Source: Lonicera japonica
Taxonomy: Eukaryota; Streptophyta; Magnoliopsida; Dipsacales; Caprifoliaceae
NCBI GenBank assembly: GCA_021464415.1
Contig: CM038469.1
Coordinates: 62,105,650-62,169,649 of the forward strand
Reading direction: 5' to 3'
Length of the DNA stretch: 64,000 bases
Part shown: positions 55,101-64,000 of the stretch, piece by piece
Layout of the letters: every line of letters begins with the position of its first letter
Position numbering within the stretch: position 1 is the first letter of the stretch
Notes under the pieces: model-generated
What the model was told of the DNA's origin: nothing
Seen by the model: the letters and a program-made list of their open reading frames with translations, nothing else
The model's database searches: none
Program-made: the position numbers and the translations under genes

Positions 55101-56323
55101 CTACAGGTCCGCATTCTCAACAGAATCTGTATATGCATTGAATATGTTATATGAATAATCTAAAAAACATTTGGCTTTTGCCATGTTAGGAATCCTATTC
55201 AACGGCGATTATGCCTCTTGAAATTCTGGCAGATAGGCCTCCTGAGAAGAAGTTTGAGTGGGTAAGTTTCATACAAATATACATGTATTTATCAATTTCT
55301 TCATGAATGCTTATCCCATGTTCACTGATAATAACTGCTGTGTTTTGTGCATGGGATTTTCTTTGGGGGCTGCCAAATTATCTCAGGCAAAGGTATGATG
55401 CTTTCTTTTTTATTATTACACTATTTGGTTCTGGCATTGGAGGTTGTAGACTATTTCTGTTACTGTCATTTTGTCTGTGGTTCTCAATGCTTGAAATAAT
55501 AAAAAATTGTATCAGGAAGGATTTGAGGCTGACCTCATTTCCGTGTACTTCTAGAATGGGACTCAGATTCTAACTCTATGTTTTAAATTGAAGTCCCTAA
55601 TTTGGCTCCACATAAATCATTGTGGATAGCCCCAAAAATGCTTTTGTAATCCCCACAATACTTGATCTTCCCCAAAACTCTTAAACCTCAAATCCCAGTT
55701 GGATGGTTCAATATATTGGAGAGTGGGGTCTTAGTATTAGTTTTCATTTGGCATTAAGGTTCAAGTTTTAATGAAAATGGAGAAGATTAAGATGCAGATA
55801 TTTTGATATTGCTGAAAAGTAAATGAACAAATTAGGGTGCGAATGCTTAACAGTTGTCCAAATTTCAATAGGACAATTCAGTTGAAGTATTTAAAATTAA
55901 TTATAAATTAGGTTCCACCTTCCACCAAGGCTGTGTGGGAATAAGATAACCTGATTGTAATGACACGTGTGCCACATTTTAGCCGATGAGGTATGGCATC
56001 TGAATTGTGATTGCTAATATAAGGAGTTTTCTGAAATTGCAATACTTTGGGCAGTCATTTTTGCCAGTCAAGTCTTTAGGTGCAAATATCAAATAATTTC
56101 TCCATATCTGATATGGGAGATGGTAGTAGTGATACATTATGTATAGCTTTGTAGAGAACCTGTTTATATCTCTTACTCTATTTTCCCCATCCATTTGCAG
56201 AGATTGTTGGCAAAATACGGGTCCCTAATTTCTGTGATCTCCATTGTGGTTTTGTTCATATACCTTGTTGCAAGTCCATCGTCGAAATCTAGTGCTACAA
56301 AGGGAAGCAAGAAGAAGCGCTAA
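52193..56323 (+). CDS. Translocon-associated protein subunit beta (TRAP-beta/SSR2)
   Basis: Coding exons are 52193-52380, 54785-54883, 54998-55106, 55190-55261, 55387-55392 and 56201-56323. Phases agree and the product is 198 residues. It has a signal peptide (about 1-26, LLIALFLLPASTIASS), a lumenal beta-sandwich domain with SWERLD and VFYGAPAVITFRIPTKA, then ADRPPEKKFEW, one membrane span near the C-terminus (SVISIVVLFIYLVA) and a Lys-rich cytosolic tail (KGSKKKR). This is the TRAP-beta subunit of the ER translocon-associated complex. Exon 5 is only 6 bases (GCAAAG, encoding Ala-Lys), which restores the conserved FEW-AK-RLLAKYG sequence. The start at 52193 is preferred over the ORF opening at 52034 because it begins at the signal peptide. 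Intron 1 (2.4 kb) holds a MULE-like insertion. A C-run lies in the 3' UTR (about 56391-56400). Confidence 0.93.
52795..54018. mobile_element. MULE-like non-autonomous element in TRAP-beta intron 1
   Basis: Long inverted arms of about 250 bp: the left arm has AATGGCCACTCAACTAT, TTAAACTTTTAAAACGTATC and GAGGCTATTATCACCTAAAA; the right arm has the same blocks inverted (52803-53040 against 53984-53745). Arms end in CT/GA-rich runs. An 11-bp direct repeat TGCCTTAATTC flanks the whole unit at 52784-52794 and 54019-54029, the likely target duplication. The unique centre (about 53210-53640) has no recognisable gene. Confidence 0.75.
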
Positions 56324-57668
56324 TCTTTTTGTCGTATCAGAGTGTGTAGCTTCTGTTAACTGGTTTACTACGATAGCTGAGACATGAATCCCCCCCCCCC
56401 TCTTCTCACCTCTCCAATTTCTCTTATTTCCTTTCGTAGTGAAATAGTTGTGTGAGATGAATAGACCTGTTAGTCGGCTGAGCTTTCTGTTACTTCCTAA
56501 AGCACTAACTTTAGTTTTTTTTACCTGATATCAGTACATTTTGTATTACTACTTATCAATTTTGAATTGTATTAATTCTGTGTTTTTAGCTGTGGGATTT
56601 TGGGCCACGAATAAGGTAATACGACATGGAATGTCGGGTGTGGTCCGGGCTTCGTAGCTTGTGTCATATTCGAGCAAAGATCCCTTTTCTGGCCAAAATT
56701 GGTCCTGCTGCTACCATCGGTAGCATAGCGAATTGATTAGATGTAGAACTTTGTATTTATTTGGTGCATGGTATCCCGAAATATTGCTACTTGTTATTCT
56801 AAGTATTTTGTTCTAGTTGATGTGGCAAGCTAAAACAAACCTTTGTAGAAAGATTAAAAATGGGATTCGTGTTGGTGATAATAAGAACTTGAAGGCTAGT
56901 GGGACAACTGTTTGATTAATGTCTTAAAAAGGTGAAATTCCGTTAGAGAAGTTGACAAGGTTTTTGTGTTAATATTTCATCGTCGGTAACTACCTGTGCT
57001 TGAGCCTTGACTGCTTGGGATGTGTGGATGAACTAGAATTGTGCATGCCTTTTTCATTTGGTTTATGTAATGAAAGGTCAATTTTATATTTTATATATCC
57101 TATTTATATTAAAAGTATACCATCTGTCTCGCGCGCTCAAATTAATTGTCTTGGAATCTTGTATATTTCATTCTTTTTAAGCAGACTATTGGACCCAATG
57201 ACTTTGTAACTTGATGTGGTGGATCAGGTTTGGTTTGGGAATTCCTCCTGTGCGAGAATCATAATCAGAGTTTTACTATCTATTCTCATAATGGTGTAGA
57301 CATGTAATTACAAAAAAGCTATTTTTAGTGCATATTTGGCATGCAAACGTGTTCCTTGCATAGCTATTATTGAAGTTTCACATGGGCATTACGTAACCTA
57401 GTAGCTTGCATGCATATGAAATTTAACTATAATTGATAGACCCTGATATACAGTTAGTGTACCAAATATCATCTTATTTATAAACCAAACCGTACTGAGT
57501 TATATAAAAAGGAAATTAAAAAGAACACAGAAGACAAGGGAAGAAAATTGATACAATGGAGAGTGAAAAGACAGACAGACAGACAAGCAAGCAAAATTAG
57601 GAAAAGCACAAGCGGAGAAACAGGGAACAGGCTAATCCTGAGCTACATAAGAAGAGGCTATAGAATTT
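56324..57668. other. Intergenic region between convergent TRAP-beta and GEM-like genes
   Basis: Includes the two 3' UTRs. Short frames show no domain. A (ACAG)n-like run (AGACAGACAGACAGACAAG) sits near 57570-57590, close to the GEM-like gene end. Confidence 0.5.
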
Positions 57669-60172
57669 TCATTGTACAGGTACTGTTACGGGAATCCCAG
57701 AGGCTGCAAAAGTGGAGATGCTTTCATAGAGGTGATGAGATGCTTTCTCGTAATTAACAAATCCCATGAACCAGAAATCATGCCCTTCTACAGTCACTAC
57801 CTGCATGTATCTCTCCTTTGCATTATCCTTCATTATCACTGGGTTTACTGCCCCTACCTTTCCCAATGGCACCATTACCTGTTTCATTTCATACCATACC
57901 AAATACATGTTAGTTGCCAATATTCTTGCTTTGGTGAAAGAAAAGTGATATTTCAGTCAGTCAGTCATATAAAAAAGTTAGCACACATAATGATATGCAA
58001 ATTAATAGTGGGTCTCCCACGCAAGGGATGTGTGATGATGATACTGAGCCTACGTACTCTTATAAGGGTGGGAGAAAAGAGTATATAACCAGTTAAGTGA
58101 AGGTACAGTACATACTTATTCCTGACTTACAACAGTGAATTAATTCCAAACTTGAACTGATTGAGAGTCATGATGGTTAAAGTGTCTATCCTAGACCAGT
58201 CCTAAGTCATGAGTGTATGCAGAGTGGGCGATTGCAGGGGGCTTGTTTATTTGTAACTCATTACTGGGGTCCAATATTTTATACATACGAGGAACCGTGT
58301 ATATCTTAGGGCCAGCATTGGCCTATCCCAAATTGCTTGGGTGCATCAAAGCTCAGTGAATCAAGAAACTGACACATCATTTAAAGACTGATGCGAAACT
58401 AATATGGCATCTCAAAAGCAAAATGTATAATCATTTTTAACTATAAGGGATATATTGCTTGGGCAGCAGAAGGAGAAACCACTTTGATAATAGCAATTCG
58501 TTTTACTTATTGAGGTGAGGTATATTATATTTACCTTGTAATAGCTCCAAGTCTCCTGGCCGGAGGGTGCAGTGAAGGATAAGGGACGATCGCTACAGAA
58601 AGCAAGATGAACGTTTGAGAGATAGAGAGTTCCGGCTACCGGTCCGGTGGATGTAGACAAATAACAGGCAAATGTCTTCTTCAGTTTCTCGTTTGGGAAA
58701 GTGGTGAATGTTTGCTTGTATAGGGATTCAAACCCACCTTCAGATAATGCCTTAGCTGTCAGGTTCACCTTTGCCCATGCAGATCCAGATACAGATGGCC
58801 CTGTTTTAACTGTTTTTCAAGCAATAGCCAATATCTTGCAACATTTAGTTCCTCTTCAAAGGAATTAGATGAGTTTGTTTAAATTTTTCTACGAGGTTTG
58901 AATACAAGCTCATTTAGTTTAGGTAAAATTTCTCTTGATTCTTAAGATATCTAAGGCTCCGTTTGATAGCAACATGAAAAATGAAAAGAAAAACAACTAA
59001 TTTAGGTGAGAAGATAGAAAATAAATTGGGGGATGCGGTAAGATTAACTCTTGCTTTTTACTTTTTTCCATGAGAAAATTTTCTTTGGGTGATGGTGGAG
59101 AAAAAATTTCCCCAAAATATTAAAGTAGGATGGAAGACATATAATCACAAAAATGAGTATGGGATTGAGATTATCTCACCATATGTCTCAACTTATTTTC
59201 CATCTTTTCATCCAAATTAGTTGTTTTTATTTTCATTTTCTATGTTGCTATCAAACAGAGCCTAAGATTTTAATGGATACATATCAGTTTTTGTACAGCA
59301 TATATATATGATATGATACATATTGATCATTGGACAAATCATAGTGTGAAACTTGTCAGATACAATATATTGTTACATAGAATAATGTTACCCTCACCAA
59401 AAATGAAACTTCTATGCACAGCACATTTTTAGCGAGTATAGAGTTGTCCATGTTATAAATTATGCATCTCCATATCACTATTTAAAACCATAGCCTAAAT
59501 TCAAAACTTTATGTTTGGTTTCACCAAGGCTAGTCTCAGCTCATTAACATTATTATACCCATGAGAGGTTCAAAAAAAAAAAAAAAATACTTGTTTTCAA
59601 CTTAAATATAAAAGCAAAGGTGTACTCTTTTTTTGGATAGAAGGATGTTACTTTTTTTATGTGTAAAATTGAAATTTTAAAACCAAATCAAACTTTCATT
59701 CACACTCCAAGCTAACAAATTTCCAAAATATAGACTTTGGATATTCAATTCAGATAATAAAAATTAGAACAAAGGCACCTTTTAATAAATAAATATATTA
59801 ATATGAATTTATGATATTGAAGATCGACTTACGATTGTGCCAGATATTGTGAGCAGTAGTTTCAGCCTTGGCGCTCCATGAATTGAACTTAAGAAGAACA
59901 CACTCCATGGGACTATTAGCCGGTTTTTGTACGGGTGTGTGCTGTACGTAAGGGTGGTGGTTCTGTGGCTGATCGCCGGCGCTCCACGTGGCTGCCTTCT
60001 GGTTGTTCGGGTGACACGTGGGCACAGCTGGTGTCCCCATCACGTGGGTCCCCCACTTTTCCTCCCCTGCCGCCACCGGAGGTACCGAGCCACTGATCGG
60101 AACTGGTATGGATGTTGAAGTTGAGGGTTGGTAATTGGGTTCAGATTCTTGCTTTGTATTGCCGTTGTTCAT
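57669..60172 (-). CDS. GEM-like protein with GRAM domain, three exons
   Basis: Coding exons (minus strand) are 60172-59833, 58809-58535 and 57878-57669, giving 274 residues. The N-terminal 90 residues are Pro/Ser/Gln-rich and disordered. FNSWSAKAETTAHNIWHNLK begins the conserved part, followed by GPSVSGSAWAKVNLTAK, GGFESLYKQTF and the GRAM domain (KLKKTFACYLSTSTGPVAGT, then SNVHLAFCSDRPLSF and SYYKV). It ends with GHDFWFMGFVNYEKA. This is the GLABRA2-expression-modulator (GEM)-like / ABA-responsive GRAM family; GRAM domains bind membrane lipids, and some members affect hormone responses and development. The start at 60172 follows a (CTTT)n tract; an in-frame ATG 17 codons upstream (60223) lies inside that low-complexity leader and is less likely. 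A TATA box is at 60290-60283. Intron 1 contains a Tourist-like MITE. Confidence 0.9.
58955..59262. mobile_element. Tourist-like (PIF/Harbinger) MITE, 308 bp, in a GEM-like intron
   Basis: Ends GGCTCCGTTTGATAGCAACA and GTTGCTATCAAACAGAGCC, flanked by TAA at 58952-58954 and 59263-59265. It is the inverted relative of the MITE at 318-625 and equal in length. Confidence 0.85.
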
Positions 60173-60282
60173 CTTTCTCTCTTTCTTTCTTTCTTTCTTT
60201 GTTTTCGATCTGCTTTTTTGCAACTTTGAATATATTCCAATATGATAGCTTGCACTTGCAAAAGATTAAGATTATGTGTATG

Positions 60283-60290
60283 TATTTATA
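60283..60290 (-). promoter_or_regulatory. TATA box of the GEM-like gene
   Basis: The minus strand reads ATATATATAAATACATAC, with TATAAATA about 110 nt upstream of the chosen ATG. The 5' UTR between them includes a (TTTC/CTTT)n microsatellite at about 60179-60200. Confidence 0.55.
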
Positions 60291-60299
60291 TATATATGT

Positions 60300-62904
60300 T
60301 GGGATTTATTTATTTATTTATATATAAATTAAATGGGTGGTTTGGAATTTCAACACGGCTTTCTCTTCAATTATTATTATTATTAATTATTGTAGGGCTG
60401 TTTCTTTTATGAAGGGCTTTGGAGGTAGTGTAGGACTGAGATTGTTGACTTTCTGAATCGGCAAGACTCGGTTGCTTAACCGTGTTTGTTTCTGTTGTTA
60501 TAATTTCTCTTTTTTTTCATTTTTCTAGTTGTTATAATTTAGCTTCTAGACTAGATCTACTAACGCTTTGATTACTTGGTGTTAAAGTATTTCACACTTG
60601 ACCACATTTATTTATTCATTAGGCTTCATTTGATAGATAAAACGTAGTATAGCATAAAAAATAATATGTTTTTTTAAAAAAAATTAAAAAACGTGGATAA
60701 TTTAAAAAATGGTTTTAAGTTTTACTTTCTAACTTCTTCCATTAAAAATAATTCTTGGTGTGATATTAAAGAAATATTTTTTACAAAACATAAAAGGAGT
60801 TAGAAAATATATATATACTCACAAAAATAAAAAGCATCTCACCATATTTTTAAATTTATTTTTTTATTCTCTCATTTAAATTAATTAATTATTTAATTAT
60901 TTTCTATTTCCCGAAACTGTCAAAACAATTAAGAGATTCTTTGCCAACAAAATTTCACAGAAGACAGAACATTTTGCCGTAATTAATTGATACGGCAAAA
61001 TCACTGAAAACCACTGAAGCGTCATCTATTGAAATTTTGACAGATGTGGTGAAGGTAAAAATTTAATAGGTCAAAGGGGGTTTACTTTTCAGTTTTAATG
61101 AGGCTGAGGCACACAAAATCCTAGGCTCAAGCTGGTTGCTGCATTGCATTCACTGAAAATTTAATATAGTGAAAATTATTTTTACTCCAATATAAAGAGT
61201 TTTTGTTTAAATAAAATATGTTATAGTGAATTTAGTTGGTATTATTAATGATAAAAAAAAAATCAACCCAATACTTATAGGTATATGAAAGCTGATAAAA
61301 AGCTTTTCATCTACAACCTCAATCAAACCGTCTTACTTTTTCTCTGCAAAATTAATCCATGACACTAGCAAGTAAACAATTACTGCCTTAATCTTCCTTT
61401 AAAATTGCATTACTAGTATGTGTGCCTACTGGCTACTGCATATTGTCTCCACTACATAAACGTATTTCCCTGGCTCCTAACATTGGCTCAACTTGAAAAG
61501 CTTATAGCTATGGAGGGGGACCTCAAATTGTATCGTGAACTTGATAGCCGTCCTGTCTTAGTGTTAATGTTCTGTGCTAACATTCCACAATTGAAAGCCA
61601 AAATTTGATAACGCTTAAGCTCCGTCACATAATAACATAAAAATTAAATTAAAAAACACAAAGTTGTGTAAGAAGATGAAAAATAAAATTCATCTCATAT
61701 TGTCTAAGATATATATATTTTTTGGTTGTGAAGGATTGAATGTAGACTTAATAATGTCTTACTCGATTGTCAAAAACAAAGCACACATTCTTGTATTTAA
61801 CTCTCGAGAACCGAATAACATAACAGACACGTCACTCAATTACAAAGGATCGAATGAAAATGAAAATGTTATTTAAGTATTTTTTAAAAGTGCCAATATC
61901 TTTATCCTTGAATACCCTCCATCCTTCATTAAAAAAAATATAATCTATATATCTTCCTCAACCAAGAAATTTTTCCATAAAAAAAGCCACAAAGTAAATA
62001 TTATCTCCCATCTCAACTTATTTTCTAATTTTCCCAAAAATTAACCATTTTTATTTTATATGTTATTTTCAAACGGACCCTAACCGCTTGAGTTTTTTGT
62101 GCTAGTTGTTGCAATTTCACATATCCAGGTATCTAACTTACGTACTTTTAATTGACAAAAAAATAACAACTGAATTTGCAAATCTCATTTTCAAGCGTGG
62201 GTAAGGTTTGTCCATGCCATAAATATATAAATAAACAAATTTGAAAATCTCATTTTGAGTCGCAGCCAGTTGTAACTGAATCATATATCCCCAACCCCCT
62301 GCGTATGTCTTGTCCAAAAGCAGTAGTTTGACTTGCATAAGGAGAAAAAACCTATAACTAGAGGGAAGGCTTTGTTCAAAGGGAAACAAATCTAACACGG
62401 TACAAAAGCAAACACCAAGAAAACCACAAAATTATGTCCTCATTCCTCATGATCTACATTTGTTTTATCAAGATTATACCCAAACTTCCCCTCCCCCCCC
62501 CAAAAAAAAAAACAAAGCCCACTAAGAAAACGTGTATCTAAGTAAATATTACTCATTACATGCATCCAAAGCTTCAAGTCTCGCCTTCCCGGTGAAGGCA
62601 GTACATTATTATTTTTAGCTCCATTCAACATAAAGAAACATTCTCAGTCTCATATTTGACGCCATTTCGGTCCTACCCTGAGGTGGTACAGTCAACTCGT
62701 AAATGATTTAGCAGGCCATACCAGACCCCAGACTTCCGAAACAAACCATTACAAATGGAAGATCTTTTATAAATAAAACCGAGACAAATTCAACATCAAA
62801 CTAAAATTACATAATTCAGTTCATCTAATCAAACTACAACTTACTTGGCATGGGTAAAACGTGGACAGGGGTCGATATAAATTCATTCATGCCAGACCCA
62901 ACAA
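60300..62904. other. Intergenic region with degenerate MITE relatives; 3' UTR of the AFB-type gene
   Basis: Two degraded relatives of the 308-bp Tourist-like family are suggested: about 60618-60935 (AGGCTTCATTTGATAG ... CATCTCACCATAT) and about 61618-62083 (AAGCTCCGTCACATAATAAC ... ATTTTCAAACGGACCC), the latter apparently enlarged by an insertion. 62600-62904 is the likely 3' UTR of the AFB gene. No other gene is supported. Confidence 0.45.
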
Positions 62905-64000
62905 CTACAAAGTCCAAACGAACTCGGGTGCATCGCTCCTGGGCCCCACCAACGTTCGGTACAAGTACATCTTCTCTACTTTCTGCCTATCGTCAGGGTT
63001 AGACTCCATCTGATTGCTCTCGTCAATAACCTCCACATTAAGACTTGGCATCTTCTTTGCAAGTGCCTTGCAGGCTCCAAGGGTAACTTCGCAGGACGAC
63101 ATCCAAAGGGATCGCATTGTTTCATACTTCCCCACGTCCTCCAGAAGTGCCAAATTACCAAAAGGGCTATCCCTAATCTCTAGCTTCTTAAGCTTTTTGC
63201 ACCCATTCAACACATACAGCATTCCCTTGTCACTGTCACCTGCAAAAGCGACCGACAGCATTTCGAGCTGCTCAGCATACATTCCTATGTAGAGGAAAAC
63301 TTGGTCGGTCAAAAGGCCAGAGAGAGACAAGCGCTTTAGACCCTTGCATGATTGAACAATAGCCCCAAAACCTTCGTCCAGTGGCTGCTGGGTCACCGGG
63401 TCTGGTATAGTGGGGTCAAGAGTACAGAGTCTGAAGCGAATAAAATTGGGACAATTTTTGGCCACAGTTATGAGTGCGGCATTTGTCATCTGTTTGCAGA
63501 AGTAGAGCAGTGAATTGAGTTTAGGGCAACCAGCCGATATAGACACCAGGCCTTCTTCAGTGACTGCAGCATTACCAACGCCATATAGATCAGATGGAAA
63601 AACTCTCAGTTCTTGCAGTTCTTTGCAAGTGGAAGCCACCACAGCCAGCCCTTTATCTCCGATGCAGTCCAAAATCTGTTACAATAACATGAAGTTGGTG
63701 TTATTTCATCTACAAGCAGCAGCAAAAAGGCATAAATTTTCAAGATGATAGGGTTCAAGATCAAACCCATAGTTTTTGTAGTTTCTGGCAGTGACGAATT
63801 AGTTTTGTGAGCTCACTACTGATGATCCCTGGAGCATAGCTCAAATTCATGGAAGTTAAGTTTGAACAAATCGGGTAAAGTGCAGGCAAGCAGCGAGGAG
63901 CAACCTCCAAGAATCCCGACAAGCTCCTGATTGATGAATATTTCTGGATGACATTTTTTAGTTTAGTGTAGGTCTCTGACTCTGGATCATGGACATAAGA
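62905..64000 (-). CDS. TIR1/AFB-type auxin receptor F-box protein (AFB2/3-like), C-terminal part
   Basis: Two exons are visible (minus strand): 64000-63767, open at the window edge, and 63675-62905 with the stop. They give 334 residues of leucine-rich repeats and the C-terminal cap: [39 protein letters not shown], then [20 protein letters not shown] and [11 protein letters not shown], ending [17 protein letters not shown]. The C-terminus with [12 protein letters not shown] is closer to AFB2/AFB3 than to TIR1. The protein is the substrate-binding subunit of an SCF ubiquitin ligase that binds auxin and Aux/IAA repressors in the nucleus. The N-terminal F-box and first LRRs lie beyond the window. 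The mRNA carries a miR393 target site at 63123-63102, the known regulator of this family. The junction at 63767/63675 is phase 0 (TGG|ATT). Confidence 0.93.
63102..63123 (-). promoter_or_regulatory. miR393 target site in the AFB-type receptor mRNA
   Basis: The minus strand reads AACAATGCGATCCCTTTGGA within the codons for the ETMRSLWM motif. It is complementary to miR393 over its 5' part, with mismatches only near the miRNA 3' end. The site is conserved in TIR1/AFB2/AFB3 genes. Confidence 0.88.

Noticed and set aside
57672..58088. 138-codon plus-strand frame
   Set aside because: Antisense to the last exon and intron of the GEM-like gene, whose three exons join in phase with a clear GRAM domain.
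58160..58330. SINE-like phrase (ATGGTTAAAGTGTCTATCC ... AAGTCATGAGT) in a GEM-like intron
   Set aside because: A-box and B-box spacing was not convincing and no tail or duplication was found.
1..64000. CRISPR arrays, operons, rRNA genes
   Set aside because: None seen; the sequence is plant nuclear DNA, and short repeats found are MITE termini or microsatellites.

Overview
The window is nuclear DNA of a eudicot plant. It is AT-rich, its genes are split by GT-AG introns, and its recognisable genes are plant-specific: a CASP-like protein, a BRO1-like protein, TRAP-beta, a GRAM-domain GEM-like protein and a TIR1/AFB auxin receptor. The species cannot be named from the sequence. No bacterial-type operon, CRISPR array, rRNA gene or convincing tRNA gene was seen. 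All positions were derived by reading the sequence; no alignment or search was run.

Layout. 0-14.4 kb is gene-poor and made of MITEs, a SINE-like unit, hAT-type non-autonomous elements and one broken gene fragment (PES/ELT-type esterase N-terminus, about 1.7-2.1 kb). 14.86-17.88 kb (+) is a three-exon CASP-like gene. 18.53-18.93 kb is a 404-bp fold-back element with a perfect 10-bp target duplication. 19.57-23.88 kb (-) is a ten-exon BRO1-like gene. About 25.1-35.15 kb (-) is an endogenous pararetrovirus (Caulimoviridae, badnavirus-like layout) with an uninterrupted 2500-codon polyprotein frame, a coiled-coil ORF just upstream, a tRNA-Met primer-binding site, a viral-type TATA box, a poly(A) signal and a leader. 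36-38.2 kb holds a MITE and a decayed hAT-type (TTF zinc finger) transposase fragment. 39.3 kb (-) and 47.1 kb (+) are two MIR169 hairpins in divergent orientation. Between them lies a nest: a 240-bp tandem duplication, a 2.2-kb hAT-type element inserted in one copy, a Stowaway MITE and a solo LTR. 47.3-50.15 kb is a fold-back MULE with a broken FAR1-related transposase, itself hit by a 505-bp hAT MITE. 52.2-56.3 kb (+) is TRAP-beta, with a 6-base microexon and a MULE-like insertion in intron 1. 57.7-60.2 kb (-) is a GEM-like GRAM gene. 62.9-64 kb (-) is the 3' part of a TIR1/AFB2-type auxin receptor carrying the miR393 target site.

How parts relate. The host genes are unrelated housekeeping or signalling genes. 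Two microRNA connections are visible: MIR169 loci (family targets are NF-YA transcription factors) and a miR393 site in the auxin receptor. The most unusual locus is the pararetrovirus. In its integrated order, an ORF with an in-frame stop lies between the promoter/leader and the position where the primer-binding site would come in a circular genome. Its polyprotein carries about 460 residues beyond RNase H. Its sense strand is strongly enriched in the tetramer AGAC.
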